The notes under the pieces were generated by a model. That model saw only the letters and a list, made by a program, of their open reading frames with translations. It did not search any database and had not been told where the DNA came from. A stretch of DNA of 64,000 bases. It comes from Raineyella sp. W15-4. Lineage in GTDB: Bacteria > Actinomycetota > Actinomycetes > Propionibacteriales > Propionibacteriaceae. The stretch covers positions 3,224,001 through 3,288,000 of the forward strand of contig NZ_CP137079.1 in the NCBI RefSeq assembly GCF_033170155.1, written 5' to 3'. The position numbers and the translations under genes are program-made. Shown here piece by piece: positions 8,951 to 17,011 of this stretch; the first letter of the stretch is position 1; every line of letters begins with the position of its first letter.

Positions 8951-9553
8951 ATGGGCGGGACTGCGACGATCCAGCTGGAGGCGTTGTTCCCGGTGGATGT
9001 GGTGGAGCGACGGGTCCGCCGCGTGGCGCCGGACGCCACCCATGTGCCGGACCTGCTCACCCTGGAACAGCAGCGTCGCCTCGTCGCCGGGGCCCGGTCC
9101 TGGCCGGGCCAGGAGATCACCGCGCGGGGGGCCACCCTGCGCCGGCACGTGACGGCGGTGCCGGAGTGGGTGGTCGACCTCGCCCGCGCCGCGTTGGGCC
9201 GCGGCCTGCCCAGCACCGGCGAGCCCGACCTCGACCCGGACGGCTGGACCCCCGACAGCGCACTGATCACCGAACTCGCGCCCGGCGCCGCCCTGCGGCT
9301 GCACCGGCCGAAGGGCTCCGGCCCGATGGTCATCCTCTCCGTCGGGGACGCCGGCGAGTTCCGGCTGGGCAACACCCAGGCCCCGACCCGGCCCTACCGC
9401 AATGTCCTGCTGGAGTCCGGGGACGTGTTCGTGTACGGCGGGGTGGCGCGGGCCAGCTTCGTGGGGATGCCGCGGATCCGTCCCGGCACCGCGCCGGACT
9501 GGTGCGGGCTGACCGAGGGGCGGATCGACATCGCCCTGACCCGGCTCGGATGA
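8951..9553 (+). CDS. AlkB-like 2-oxoglutarate dioxygenase homologue lacking iron ligands
   Basis: A 200-residue protein that lines up with the AlkB core: LHRPKGSGPMVILSVGDAGE matches AlkB's LHQDKDE...SVSLG region, and LLESGDVFVYGGVARASFVG matches LLEHGDVVVWGG...FYHG. In AlkB the iron is held by HxD and a distal His. Here HxD reads HRP and the YHG His is Val, with about four residues missing after the first His. The 2-oxoglutarate-side Arg region (RIDIALTR) may survive. Demethylation of DNA by the known mechanism therefore looks unlikely. It could be a binding protein or a decayed enzyme. ATG 8951 has GGAGGAG upstream. Confidence 0.65.
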   Translation: MGGTATIQLEALFPVDVVERRVRRVAPDATHVPDLLTLEQQRRLVAGARSWPGQEITARGATLRRHVTAVPEWVVDLARAALGRGLPSTGEPDLDPDGWTPDSALITELAPGAALRLHRPKGSGPMVILSVGDAGEFRLGNTQAPTRPYRNVLLESGDVFVYGGVARASFVGMPRIRPGTAPDWCGLTEGRIDIALTRLG

Positions 9554-9711
9554 TCCGGTGACTCGGCTCGGACGATCCCATCACCCGCCTCCGACGATCG
9601 AGGGACCGCTCAACGCCGGCGACGCGCGGGGACCCGACCGGTGCTTCGCGATCGACGAGACGACAGCTCAACGCCCCCACGACGCGCAGACAGGCGGACA
9701 CGACACCGACC

Positions 9712-9717
9712 TAGACT
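9712..9717 (+). promoter_or_regulatory. -10 box TAGACT of a leaderless transcript
   Basis: TAGACT ends 7 bp before the ATG at 9725 with no ribosome-binding site between, as at 6131, 11596 and 50204. Confidence 0.5.
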
Positions 9718-9724
9718 GTGGTCC

Positions 9725-10087
9725 ATGGCGAGCAGTCTGATCGCGTCCGCGGCCCAAGCGCTGAAGTTCGTGCTGGAGCTGGCGATGCTCGCGGCGTACG
9801 CGATCGCCTTCTTCCGACTCATCCCCGGCCCACTGCTGTCCTGGGTCGCCGCCATCGGGGCGCCGATCCTGGTCGGCGTCGTCTGGGGACTGCTGATCGC
9901 TCCCCGCGCCCCGGTGTCGCTCGGCGTCCCGGCGCGCGTGGTGCTCACCGCCGTGATCTTCGCCGGCGCGATCACTGCCCTCGCCCTGGCCGGGCGGCCC
10001 GTGGCCGCCGTCGTCCTCGCCGTGGCGTACGTCGTCGACGAGGTCGCGCTGATCGCCCTAAGGGCCTATCCCGGCGCCCGCGCCTGA
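9725..10087 (+). CDS. YrdB-family small membrane protein (DUF2568)
   Basis: A 120-residue, four-helix membrane protein. The N-terminal KFVLELAMLAAYAIAFF helix and the motif GAPILVGVVWGLLIAPRAP are typical of the YrdB/DUF2568 family, whose function is unknown. It probably has a leaderless transcript (TAGACT 7 bp before the ATG). It converges on the DUF2252 gene, and the 43-bp gap between them has a GGCC-ctga-GGCC hairpin that may end both transcripts. Confidence 0.8.
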   Translation: MASSLIASAAQALKFVLELAMLAAYAIAFFRLIPGPLLSWVAAIGAPILVGVVWGLLIAPRAPVSLGVPARVVLTAVIFAGAITALALAGRPVAAVVLAVAYVVDEVALIALRAYPGARA

Positions 10088-10130
10088 GCCGCCCGGCCCT
10101 GAGGCCGGCCGGACCTGCCACCCGCCGACG

Positions 10131-11528
10131 TCAGTCGACGGTCTCCGGCGGCGCCGGCAGCCGACCGGAGGCCACCGCGTCCCGCAGCGCCCGGAAGTCG
10201 CGCAGTGACTGGTCGGCGTAGTCGAACGACCAGTCGACGATGGCGTCGGCCGCCGTGTGGCTGCGCCCGAGATAGCCGACGACCCGGGCGAACCCCGGGC
10301 TCTGGGCGTGCGCCCGGGCCAGCATGGTGGCACAGGCGGCGGCGTACGGCCCGAACGCCTCGGGCTCGAGCCCCTCGAGGTCGATTGCGCCCTTCATGTC
10401 GTGGAACTGGCGGACGTAGAAGTCCCGCCCGTCGCGGCGGAAGTGGCCGAGGAACGGGTCGGACACCACCTGGAGGATCTGCTGCAGGGCGACCACCCGC
10501 AGCCCGTTGCCGGACGCGGCAAAACGCTCCGCGGTCGCCTCCGAGAAGGTCGTGCCGCCGTAGCGGGCGAGCACCGAGTCGGTCGCCTCCTTGACCTGCA
10601 GCAGCAGGGTGTCCCCGTCGGCCCCCTCCAGCAGCACCAGCGAGCAGCGGGTGCCGACGCTGCCCACCCCGACGACGCGACGGACGGCGTCGACCGGCGC
10701 GTACTGGGACAGCACCAGGCCGAGGTCGATGCCCACGCCGGCGCGGTACTCCTCGAAGAAGGGCACCATCTCGTCCTGTTCGACCGGCAGATGCGTCATC
10801 CGGGGCGGATCCTCGACGAAGCGGCGCACACCGTCTGCGCCGATCTCGGTGGTACGACGGACGGCCCGCTCCGACGTACGCTTCCGGGCCCGGGCCAGCG
10901 CAGCATCCAGGGCCGCGTCGAGCGCGGCCAGGGATCGCTGGTCCAGGCCGGCGCGCGAACTGCGGAGGTCGGTGTGCATGTAGTAGCGCTCGACCGGCGA
11001 CAGGGCGAGCAACGAGGCCAGCGACCGCTGGTAGGTCCGCACCGTCTCAGCGGCGACGGACCGGACCACGTCCTCGTCGTAGCCGGCGTCCGCCCCGCCG
11101 ACGACCACGCTGGTGGTCAGGCGTTTGACGTCCCACTCCCAGGGCGCCACCCCGGCCTCGTCGAAGTCGTTGAGGTCGAAGGCCAGGCGCCGCTCGGGGG
11201 TGGCGAAGAAGCCGAAGTTGCTCAGGTGCGCGTCGCCGCAGGAGACCACCAGCAGGCCGGTGTGCGGATCCTCGGCGAGATCGGCCGCCATCAGCGCTGC
11301 CGTTCCCCGGTAGAACGCGAACGGGCTGGCCAGCATCCGCTCCGTCCGCAGCGGGAGGAGCTCGGGGAGTCGGAGCGCGTTCTGCTCCTCCAGGATGGTG
11401 ATCGGGTCACGTGTGTGGGGGACACTGCCGGCCAGGCCCTTGCGGGCCAGTCGCCGGCGCACCGACCGGCCCTCGGCCAGCGACTCCGCCCGGGAGTTCT
11501 CCCTCACCTGTGCGTGCACGATGTCCAT
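10131..11528 (-). CDS. DUF2252 family protein
   Basis: A 465-residue DUF2252 protein. Landmarks are SPFAFYRGTAALMAADLA, VVSCGDAHLSNFGFFATPE, LAFDLNDFDEAGVAPWEWDVKR (written in two adjoining parts in the protein, residues near 110-135), VGVGSVGTRC and the late RDFYVRQFHDMKG. The GDxHxxNFG and DxNDFD motifs resemble the catalytic and metal loops of aminoglycoside-phosphotransferase-like kinases. A kinase-like activity is suspected but not shown for the family. It is divergent from the 52-codon ORF at 11608. Confidence 0.88.
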   Translation of the reverse strand: MDIVHAQVRENSRAESLAEGRSVRRRLARKGLAGSVPHTRDPITILEEQNALRLPELLPLRTERMLASPFAFYRGTAALMAADLAEDPHTGLLVVSCGDAHLSNFGFFATPERRLAFDLNDFDEAGVAPWEWDVKRLTTSVVVGGADAGYDEDVVRSVAAETVRTYQRSLASLLALSPVERYYMHTDLRSSRAGLDQRSLAALDAALDAALARARKRTSERAVRRTTEIGADGVRRFVEDPPRMTHLPVEQDEMVPFFEEYRAGVGIDLGLVLSQYAPVDAVRRVVGVGSVGTRCSLVLLEGADGDTLLLQVKEATDSVLARYGGTTFSEATAERFAASGNGLRVVALQQILQVVSDPFLGHFRRDGRDFYVRQFHDMKGAIDLEGLEPEAFGPYAAACATMLARAHAQSPGFARVVGYLGRSHTAADAIVDWSFDYADQSLRDFRALRDAVASGRLPAPPETVD

Positions 11529-11595
11529 GAGCCAGTATCCGCACGGCGAGGGGTGGCTGTCGCGCGGTATCGCGGTATCGCGAGACCCGGCGGGT

Positions 11596-11601
11596 TAGGC
11601 T
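11596..11601 (+). promoter_or_regulatory. -10 box TAGGCT upstream of the small ORF
   Basis: TAGGCT ends 6 bp before the ATG at 11608, again without a ribosome-binding site, suggesting leaderless transcription of the small ORF and its coupled ATPase gene. Confidence 0.45.
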
Positions 11602-11607
11602 CCGGGC

Positions 11608-11766
11608 ATGGCAACGCCGCTCTACACGCGCATCCCGCCACCCGGGTGGGCCCTCGGCCCCGGGGACGAGCGGGCCCTGCAGGAGCGCGCTGGCGAGGCG
11701 TACGCCGGCCACCGCCGACACGTCCCGCGGTGGTCGGGCATCCCCCGGAAGGAGACCATCCGATGA
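11608..11766 (+). CDS. Small conserved-looking ORF (52 aa) coupled to AAA_28 ATPase
   Basis: This short ORF begins MATPLYTRIPPPGWALGPGD and ends in PRWSGIPRKETIR, with its stop in ATGA shared with the ATPase gene. A TAGGCT box lies 6 bp before the ATG. Support comes from the promoter position, the overlapping stop/start and the fact that no other start for the operon is visible. It has no membrane segment or Cys motif; it is basic and proline-rich. The function is unknown; a partner or a translational coupler of the ATPase is possible. Confidence 0.55.
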   Translation: MATPLYTRIPPPGWALGPGDERALQERAGEAYAGHRRHVPRWSGIPRKETIR

Positions 11767-12404
11767 CGAACTGTGGCTGCACCGGCCCCCATGAGCACAA
11801 GCGGGTGGCCCTCACCGGCGGGCCAGGGGCCGGCAAAACGGCCTTCCTCGAGCTCGCCCGCCAGACGTTCTGCCGACACGTGGTCGTCGTGCAGGAGTCC
11901 GCCGGCGTGGTGTTCGGCGGCGGTTTCCCCCGCGACGGCTCACTGGTGTGCCGGCAGGCCGGGCAACGGGCCATCTACTACGTCCAGCGCGAGCTGGAGT
12001 CGATCGGCGAGAGCCTCGACCCGGCGATCGTGCTGTGCGACCGCGGCACGGTCGACGGCGTCGCCTACTGGCCCGGCGATCCGAAGGAGTACTGGGCGGC
12101 GGTGGGCACGACCCAGGAGCGCGAGCTCGCCCGCTACGACGCAGTGATCCATCTGCGGACCCCCACCGCGGAGCAGGGCTACAACCATCAGAACCCACTG
12201 CGGGTCGAGTCGGCCGAGGCGGCGGTGGCGATCGACGAACGCATCCTGGCGGCCTGGTCGGCCCATCCGCGCCGGTACGTGGTGGAGCCGTCGGCGGTGT
12301 TCCTGGAGAAGGCGACCCGGGCGATCGACCTGCTCCGTCTCGAGGTGCCGCGATGCTGCGGCGGCGAGGCGGACGACGCCGACGCGGAGGACGGCTGGCG
12401 GTAA
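11763..12404 (+). CDS. AAA_28-type ATP-binding protein
   Basis: A 213-residue P-loop protein with Walker A GGPGAGKT at about residues 19-26, AIVLCDRGTVDGVAYW (Walker-B-like DRG motif) and a LID-like region HLRTPTAEQGYN. The pattern is that of AAA_28 proteins, which resemble nucleotide or cofactor kinases such as the NadR kinase domain. It has a Cys/His-rich N-terminus (CGCTGPHEH) and a CC pair near the end, which hints at metal binding. It is translationally coupled to the 52-codon ORF upstream. The substrate is unknown. Confidence 0.75.
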   Translation: MTNCGCTGPHEHKRVALTGGPGAGKTAFLELARQTFCRHVVVVQESAGVVFGGGFPRDGSLVCRQAGQRAIYYVQRELESIGESLDPAIVLCDRGTVDGVAYWPGDPKEYWAAVGTTQERELARYDAVIHLRTPTAEQGYNHQNPLRVESAEAAVAIDERILAAWSAHPRRYVVEPSAVFLEKATRAIDLLRLEVPRCCGGEADDADAEDGWR

Positions 12405-12457
12405 CTCACCCGGAGCCCTGCTCCACACTGCGGCACACCACCCCCTCGGGCAGCAAG

Positions 12458-12476
12458 TTAGGTTAGCCTTACCTGC
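12458..12476 (+). promoter_or_regulatory. IdeR/DtxR iron box
   Basis: TTAGGTTAGCCTTACCTGC matches the palindromic DtxR/IdeR consensus (TTAGGTTAGSCTAACCTAA) at 16 of 19 positions. It lies 26 bp before the GTG at 12503. The inference is that the gene is repressed when iron is plentiful. Confidence 0.78.
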
Positions 12477-12502
12477 ATCGCACGCCCCAGGAGGAGATCA
12501 TC

Positions 12503-13477
12503 GTGGAGTTCCCCGCCCCGTCACGCAGCCGAGCGCCGCTCGGTGAGGAAACGCTCGCCATCCGGGCCCGCTCGATGACCGACCGACTGCTGTCGGGAAC
12601 CGGCTGTGCCTCCTTGCTCGCCTACGAGTACGAACCCGGCATCGAGGTGGGCTCGATGGTGCACGGGCTGAGCTCACGAGGGGCGCTGGTCGTCGCGTCA
12701 TGCCTGCCCCCGGACGCCCCCGCCGCGAGCCTGCTGGATCACTGGAGCACCGCCGTCCGGATGGACGTGGTGAAGGAGTCGCTGACCCCGCAGGTGCGGA
12801 TCATGGCCTCGTCCCTGCACCTCCTGGGTCAGCTGGAATGGATGAGCACGGACGTCACCGCCGGGATGCTCCACCGGCGCGAGGTCCCCCGGCATGTCGC
12901 GGACATCGCCATGGCGCCGGGAGGACGCCTCGGCGTCGTACACACCCAGCGGATCCTGCTCCACGACGCATCGGGGGTGACACCGCTGGGTCACCCGGAC
13001 GACGAGGGCGCCGTGCCCATCCACCGGTTCCCCCCGGAATCCACCGACACGATGGAGTCCGACCGGCCGATCAGCACCGGGCATCCGGCCGGACAGCGTC
13101 GGGCCAGGCAGCGGCCGGCGCACCCCTCGCCCTACCCTGCGGTCTTCCCGTCCATGGACCAAGAGATCGAGGCGTACGACGTCGTCGCCAGCAGCTGTGG
13201 CGATGATCTGACCCGGATCTACGAGGCACTCGCCGACGGGCGCCTGGCCGGTGTCATCTGGTCACGGCGTCCCTCCACGCCGTGCCCGCACACCCAGGAC
13301 CAGACCTACTACGTCGACATCGACCGCACCGGCATCACGGTGATGCACGTCGGCGAGTCGACGACGACCACGGCCTTCGTGGCCTTCCCCCAGGAGGTGG
13401 ACACTCTCGACCAGCTCGGTCACCAGGTGGCCCTCCTGCTCCAGGACTCGGCTCCGCAGCGCCAGCCGCGCATCTGA
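12503..13477 (+). CDS. Iron-regulated DUF2470/HugZ-like protein
   Basis: A 324-residue protein. The first half has a flavin-reductase-fold pattern as in pyridoxamine-phosphate-oxidase-like haem-utilisation proteins (MVHGLSSRGALVVASCLPPD, then RMDVVKESLTPQVRI). The C-terminal part contains the DUF2470-like stretch YYVDIDRTGITVMHVGE. A DtxR/IdeR box upstream and the GGAGGAG ribosome-binding site before GTG 12503 support both the start and a role in iron metabolism. Haem or siderophore-related use is inference; no transport genes adjoin. A strong hairpin at 13494 follows the stop. Confidence 0.6.
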   Translation: MEFPAPSRSRAPLGEETLAIRARSMTDRLLSGTGCASLLAYEYEPGIEVGSMVHGLSSRGALVVASCLPPDAPAASLLDHWSTAVRMDVVKESLTPQVRIMASSLHLLGQLEWMSTDVTAGMLHRREVPRHVADIAMAPGGRLGVVHTQRILLHDASGVTPLGHPDDEGAVPIHRFPPESTDTMESDRPISTGHPAGQRRARQRPAHPSPYPAVFPSMDQEIEAYDVVASSCGDDLTRIYEALADGRLAGVIWSRRPSTPCPHTQDQTYYVDIDRTGITVMHVGESTTTTAFVAFPQEVDTLDQLGHQVALLLQDSAPQRQPRI

Positions 13478-13493
13478 CAGCGGGGTCGGGAGT

Positions 13494-13523
13494 GTGTGGA
13501 CCCTGTGGCCGCAGGGTCCACAC
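13494..13523. terminator. Bidirectional hairpin terminator
   Basis: A perfect 12-bp stem, GTGTGGACCCTG / CAGGGTCCACAC, with a 6-nt loop sits between two convergent genes. There is no T-run, which is usual for strong hairpins in high-GC Actinobacteria. Confidence 0.7.
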
Positions 13524-13564
13524 CTGATCCCGGACGAGCTCGGACAGATGATCTCGGACAGGAG

Positions 13565-13846
13565 TCAGCGCCGCTGGTAGGCCTGGCATTCGCCGGCGTC
13601 ACCGGCGATGTCGATGGCCGCGGCGGTACACATCAGGTCGGCGTTGTGGACGCATTCGAGTCGCTGGCAGGCACCCACATGACCCTCGGCGACGGGCAAC
13701 CCGCCGCGGGCGTCCAAGGTGATCAGCGTGGCGCACGAAGCCTTGTCCCCCGAGCCGGCGACGGTGATGGCGTAGGCGGTGCATCCCTCACGGTTGTACG
13801 CGCACGCGGTGGTCGAGCAGGACTTGACAGTGGTGACGGTTTGCAT
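13565..13846 (-). CDS. DUF1540 cysteine-rich protein
   Basis: A 93-residue protein with two copies of the short DUF1540 Cys pattern. The first is VKSCSTTACAYNREGCTAYA with a further Cys after about 18 residues (ASCATLI). The second is CQRLECVHNADLMCTAAAI ending GECQAY. The eight regularly spaced cysteines suggest zinc or another metal. The role is unknown. The short palindrome GAGTA-GT-TACTC at 13865-13876 lies just upstream of its start. Confidence 0.78.
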   Translation of the reverse strand: MQTVTTVKSCSTTACAYNREGCTAYAITVAGSGDKASCATLITLDARGGLPVAEGHVGACQRLECVHNADLMCTAAAIDIAGDAGECQAYQRR

Positions 13847-14000
13847 GGCAGAACCCTTTGCGGTGAGTAGTTACTCCCGCGCATCTGACATATCGAGAAT
13901 ATCCCGCCCGCTCGTGGGACATCACCTGATACGTGTGTCGCCTACGTCACGGGCGGGAATCCCCCGACCCCAGAAATCGGTTTTCGAAAGAGTGCTCTTT

Positions 14001-15692
14001 CTATATTGAGGGTCGGCCGACGCCCCTGTCAGACCCGGGATTCCAGCAGTGCCTCCGGCGCGCCCGCCGGGTCGTACGACACCCTCCCGGGCCGGTCTGC
14101 ACCCCCGCCGGCTCCTCCAGCACGACATGGCCCATCCGCTGGTACTTCTCCGGGTCGGTCCGGCGCACCACGATGGCGAAGACCAGACCGGCCACGAAGA
14201 TGACCCCGACGATCCACGGGATGAGCCGGAAGATGATGTCGCCGGAGGCCGACCCCGCCGCGAAGCTCATGTTCTGGAACAACAGGATGACGACATAGAC
14301 CATCCCGATCCCGCCGAGGGCCGGGGCGAGCAGCGTACGGAACCAGTGGGCGGTCTCCGGGTGGTTCTTCTGGACGTGGAAGTAGGAGATCACGGAGAAG
14401 GCGGTCAGCGCCTGCACGATCATGATCCCGGTGGTGCCCAGCAGCGCCATCACGCCGTAGAGCGAGCCATAGGGATCACGCCCGGAGACGGCGTAGAACA
14501 GCACGATGATCAGCGCGACGGTGGACTGCACGAAACCCGAGATGTACGGCGACCCGTGCTTCGGATGCGAGGCGCCGAGCGTGCGCCCGAAGCCGGGGAT
14601 GAGATTCTCCCGGCCGATCGCGTAGAGATAGTGCGCGGCCGAATTGTGGAAGGCCATGCCGCAGGCGTACGAACCGGTCACCAGCAGGATGGAGAACAGT
14701 ACGACCGCCCAGTGGCCGAGATTGTGCTCGACGGGCTTGAGGAACAGGTCGCTCATGGTGTCGGGGTTGAGGGTGGTCGCCAGGGCGTCGGTGGGTCCGG
14801 TGCCGGGGCCCGACCCGACGATGCCCATCCACGAGACGAAGACATAGAAGATGCCGATGCCCAGCACGGAGGCGACGGTCGCCAGTGGGATGATCCGCTT
14901 CGGGTCCTTGGACTCCTCGCCGTACATGGCGGTGGACTCGAAGCCGACCCACGACCAGAAGGCGAAGAACAGGCCGATCCCCGCGGTCCCGACGGCGTGC
15001 ATCGACTGTCCACCGGCCAGGGTGACGTTCGCGTCCAGGCTGCGGAAGCCGTTCAGCGGATTGAGGGAGGCCCATGACCAGCCCTCGTGGGCGCCTCCGG
15101 TGAACAGCACGGAGAAGGCGAAGAGGGACAGCATGACGATCTCGGTGATCAGGAAGACACCCAGCACCTTCGAGGCGAGATTGATGTCGAAATAGGTCAG
15201 TGCGGCATTCGCGGCCAACATCAGGAGGGCGAAGACGATCCACGGGACGTCGACGCCGACGAGTTCGTTGACGAGGTTCTTGGCGAAGACGGAGAAGATG
15301 CCGACCAGGGACGCCTCGAAAACCATGTAGGCCATCGTGGTGAGGGCCCCGCTCGCCAGTCCGATCTCCCGACCCAGCCCGTGGGAGATATCGGTGTAGA
15401 AGGCACCGGTGGCGGTGATGTGCTTGGCCATCTGGCCGTATCCGACGGCGAAGAGCCCGAGCACGATGGTGGCGACCATGAAGGTCGCCGGGGCGTAGAC
15501 GCCGTTGCCGGCACTCACGATGATCGGGGTGTTGCCGACCATCGCGGTGATCGGTGCGGCGGTCGCCACCGCCATGAAGACGACGCCCCACAGCCCGACG
15601 GCATTGGGCTTCAGCCGGGACACCTCCCCCGGCGCGGGCTCGACACCACTGCTCACCGCCGGGGATCGTGGACCGGTCTCTGTCGCGGTCAT
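14001..15692 (-). CDS. APC-family amine/amino-acid permease
   Basis: A 563-residue permease of the APC superfamily with about 12-14 predicted helices. It starts LKPNAVGLWGVVFMAVATAA, and the first helix has the substrate-binding pattern seen in amino-acid and ethanolamine permeases. A later helix carries WSWVGFESTAMYGEESKDP, the APC consensus after TM6. GAFYTDISHGLG is also typical. ATG 15692 has GGAGAAA upstream. It diverges from the SDR gene; the 359-bp gap holds a palindrome and tandem 17-mers. The nearby amine and phosphonate genes suggest an amine substrate. Confidence 0.85.
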   Translation of the reverse strand: MTATETGPRSPAVSSGVEPAPGEVSRLKPNAVGLWGVVFMAVATAAPITAMVGNTPIIVSAGNGVYAPATFMVATIVLGLFAVGYGQMAKHITATGAFYTDISHGLGREIGLASGALTTMAYMVFEASLVGIFSVFAKNLVNELVGVDVPWIVFALLMLAANAALTYFDINLASKVLGVFLITEIVMLSLFAFSVLFTGGAHEGWSWASLNPLNGFRSLDANVTLAGGQSMHAVGTAGIGLFFAFWSWVGFESTAMYGEESKDPKRIIPLATVASVLGIGIFYVFVSWMGIVGSGPGTGPTDALATTLNPDTMSDLFLKPVEHNLGHWAVVLFSILLVTGSYACGMAFHNSAAHYLYAIGRENLIPGFGRTLGASHPKHGSPYISGFVQSTVALIIVLFYAVSGRDPYGSLYGVMALLGTTGIMIVQALTAFSVISYFHVQKNHPETAHWFRTLLAPALGGIGMVYVVILLFQNMSFAAGSASGDIIFRLIPWIVGVIFVAGLVFAIVVRRTDPEKYQRMGHVVLEEPAGVQTGPGGCRTTRRARRRHCWNPGSDRGVGRPSI

Positions 15693-15832
15693 CTGGTTTC
15701 TCCTCTCGCCACGAGCCGCCCGGAAAAGAGTTCCGGTCCGGCACCTGTCAAGAACGTATTCGGCGCACCCTGCGGCCCAAGGACGGCATTGTGAACGACG
15801 TGTTTCGGTCGGGGAGCGCAGATTAACGGTTT

Positions 15833-15845
15833 GTTGCCCGGCAAC
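15833..15845. promoter_or_regulatory. Palindrome GTTGCC-C-GGCAAC, possible operator
   Basis: A perfect 6-bp dyad around one base lies in the gap between the divergent permease and SDR genes. Two GntR-UTRA regulators lie nearby and either could bind here. Confidence 0.4.
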
Positions 15846-15979
15846 GGCTGTGTTAAATTCCCGCACCCGACCTCTCCGGCGGTCGATCACCGGAATACCC
15901 TTGCGGCGGGTCGGGCACCGATGACGAGGCGTCGGGGCCACCGGAATGACAGACCGACGCGAATGCCGGACCGACCCGG

Positions 15980-16030
15980 ACGACGGCGCACAACGAACGA
16001 CTGCGCACAGCAGACGACTGCGCACAGCAG
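15980..16030. repeat. Three tandem 17-bp units upstream of SDR gene
   Basis: Units at 15980, 15997 and 16014: ACGACGGCGCACAACGA, then two identical ACGACTGCGCACAGCAG. A further ACGAC follows. The last unit ends 21 bp before the SDR start. Function unknown; they may be tandem protein-binding sites. Confidence 0.65.
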
Positions 16031-16051
16031 ACGACAATGGGAGGAAACAAG

Positions 16052-16906
16052 ATGGCTGCACCGGACAGCGTGGCGGAGGGCGGGATGCGACGGGTCGTCG
16101 TCCTCGGCGGGACCCGCGGCATCGGACGCGCCATCGTCGAGGCGTTCCTGGGGCACGGGGACCTGGTGCTCGCCACCGGGCGGTCGCCCGAGAGCGTCGC
16201 CACGCTCGCCGATGGCCTCGCCGGGACGGAGGGGGCCGGCCGACTGCGCACCGCTGCGGTCGACACTGCCGCTCCCGAGCTGCCCGACCGTCTCGCCGGC
16301 GCGGTGGAGGATGCTCTCGGCGGCGGTGTCGACGTGCTCTGTTGCAATGCCGGTGTCTTCCCCTCGTCCCCGCTCGACGACCTCGATCGGGAGACGATCA
16401 CCTCGACGCTGCAGACCAACCTCGTCGGCCACATGCTGGCGGTGCAGAGGCTGGCTCCGCTGTTGCGGCGGGCGTCACAGGGCCGAGTGATCCTGACCTC
16501 GTCGATCACCGGTCCCCTCACCGGCTATCCCGGCTGGACGACGTACGCCGCGTCGAAGGCGGCCCAGCTGGGCTTCATGCGGTCGGCCGCCCTCGAGCTC
16601 GCACCCCACGGGGTGACGGTCAACGCGGTGCTGCCGGGCAACATCGCCACCGAGGGCCTGGTCGCGATGGGACCCGAGTACCTGTCGGCCGCGGCGGCCT
16701 GCGTCCCGCTGGGGAAGCTGGGCACCCCCGAGGACATCGCCCACGCGGTGATCTTCCTGGCCTCGGCGGGCGCCCAGTACATCACCGGGCAGACGATCGT
16801 CGTCGACGGTGGGCAGACGCTGCCGGAGAGCCCCGACGCGATCCTGCCGCTGGCCTCGGCTCCCGCTCCCGAGGGCGCGGGGGCCCGGTACGCGGGGGCC
16901 CGGTAG
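16052..16906 (+). CDS. Short-chain dehydrogenase/reductase (SDR)
   Basis: A 284-residue classical SDR: the NAD(P)-binding glycine motif VLGGTRGIGRA, CCNAGVF (NNAG equivalent), the catalytic Ser in ILTSSITGP, YAASK with the active Tyr and Lys, and the late GQTIVVDGGQTLP. ATG 16052 is preferred over 16037 because GGGAGGAAACAAG precedes it. The C-terminal tail after residue 255 is Ala/Gly/Pro-rich and probably disordered. It is convergent with the GntR-UTRA gene. The substrate is unknown; the setting suggests an alcohol or aldehyde from amine or phosphonate breakdown. Confidence 0.88.
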   Translation: MAAPDSVAEGGMRRVVVLGGTRGIGRAIVEAFLGHGDLVLATGRSPESVATLADGLAGTEGAGRLRTAAVDTAAPELPDRLAGAVEDALGGGVDVLCCNAGVFPSSPLDDLDRETITSTLQTNLVGHMLAVQRLAPLLRRASQGRVILTSSITGPLTGYPGWTTYAASKAAQLGFMRSAALELAPHGVTVNAVLPGNIATEGLVAMGPEYLSAAAACVPLGKLGTPEDIAHAVIFLASAGAQYITGQTIVVDGGQTLPESPDAILPLASAPAPEGAGARYAGAR

Positions 16907-17011
16907 GAGGGGCCGGGTCGGATGGGTCACCGGCCGACCCCACGCGACCGGCCGCCACGATCACTCGGCACGGTCTCGATCACTCGGTCGTTTCCGGCAG
17001 CGTCGCTTCCG

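Noticed and set aside
10257-12404. 715-codon plus-strand ORF antisense to DUF2252
   Set aside because: Only the end (from 11763) is a real gene; the rest is antisense to a well-supported DUF2252 protein.
13986-14001. GAAAGA-gtgc-TCTTTC hairpin as terminator of the APC permease
   Set aside because: It overlaps the permease stop and is not followed by a T-run on that strand; the T-rich side faces a strand with no gene ending there.
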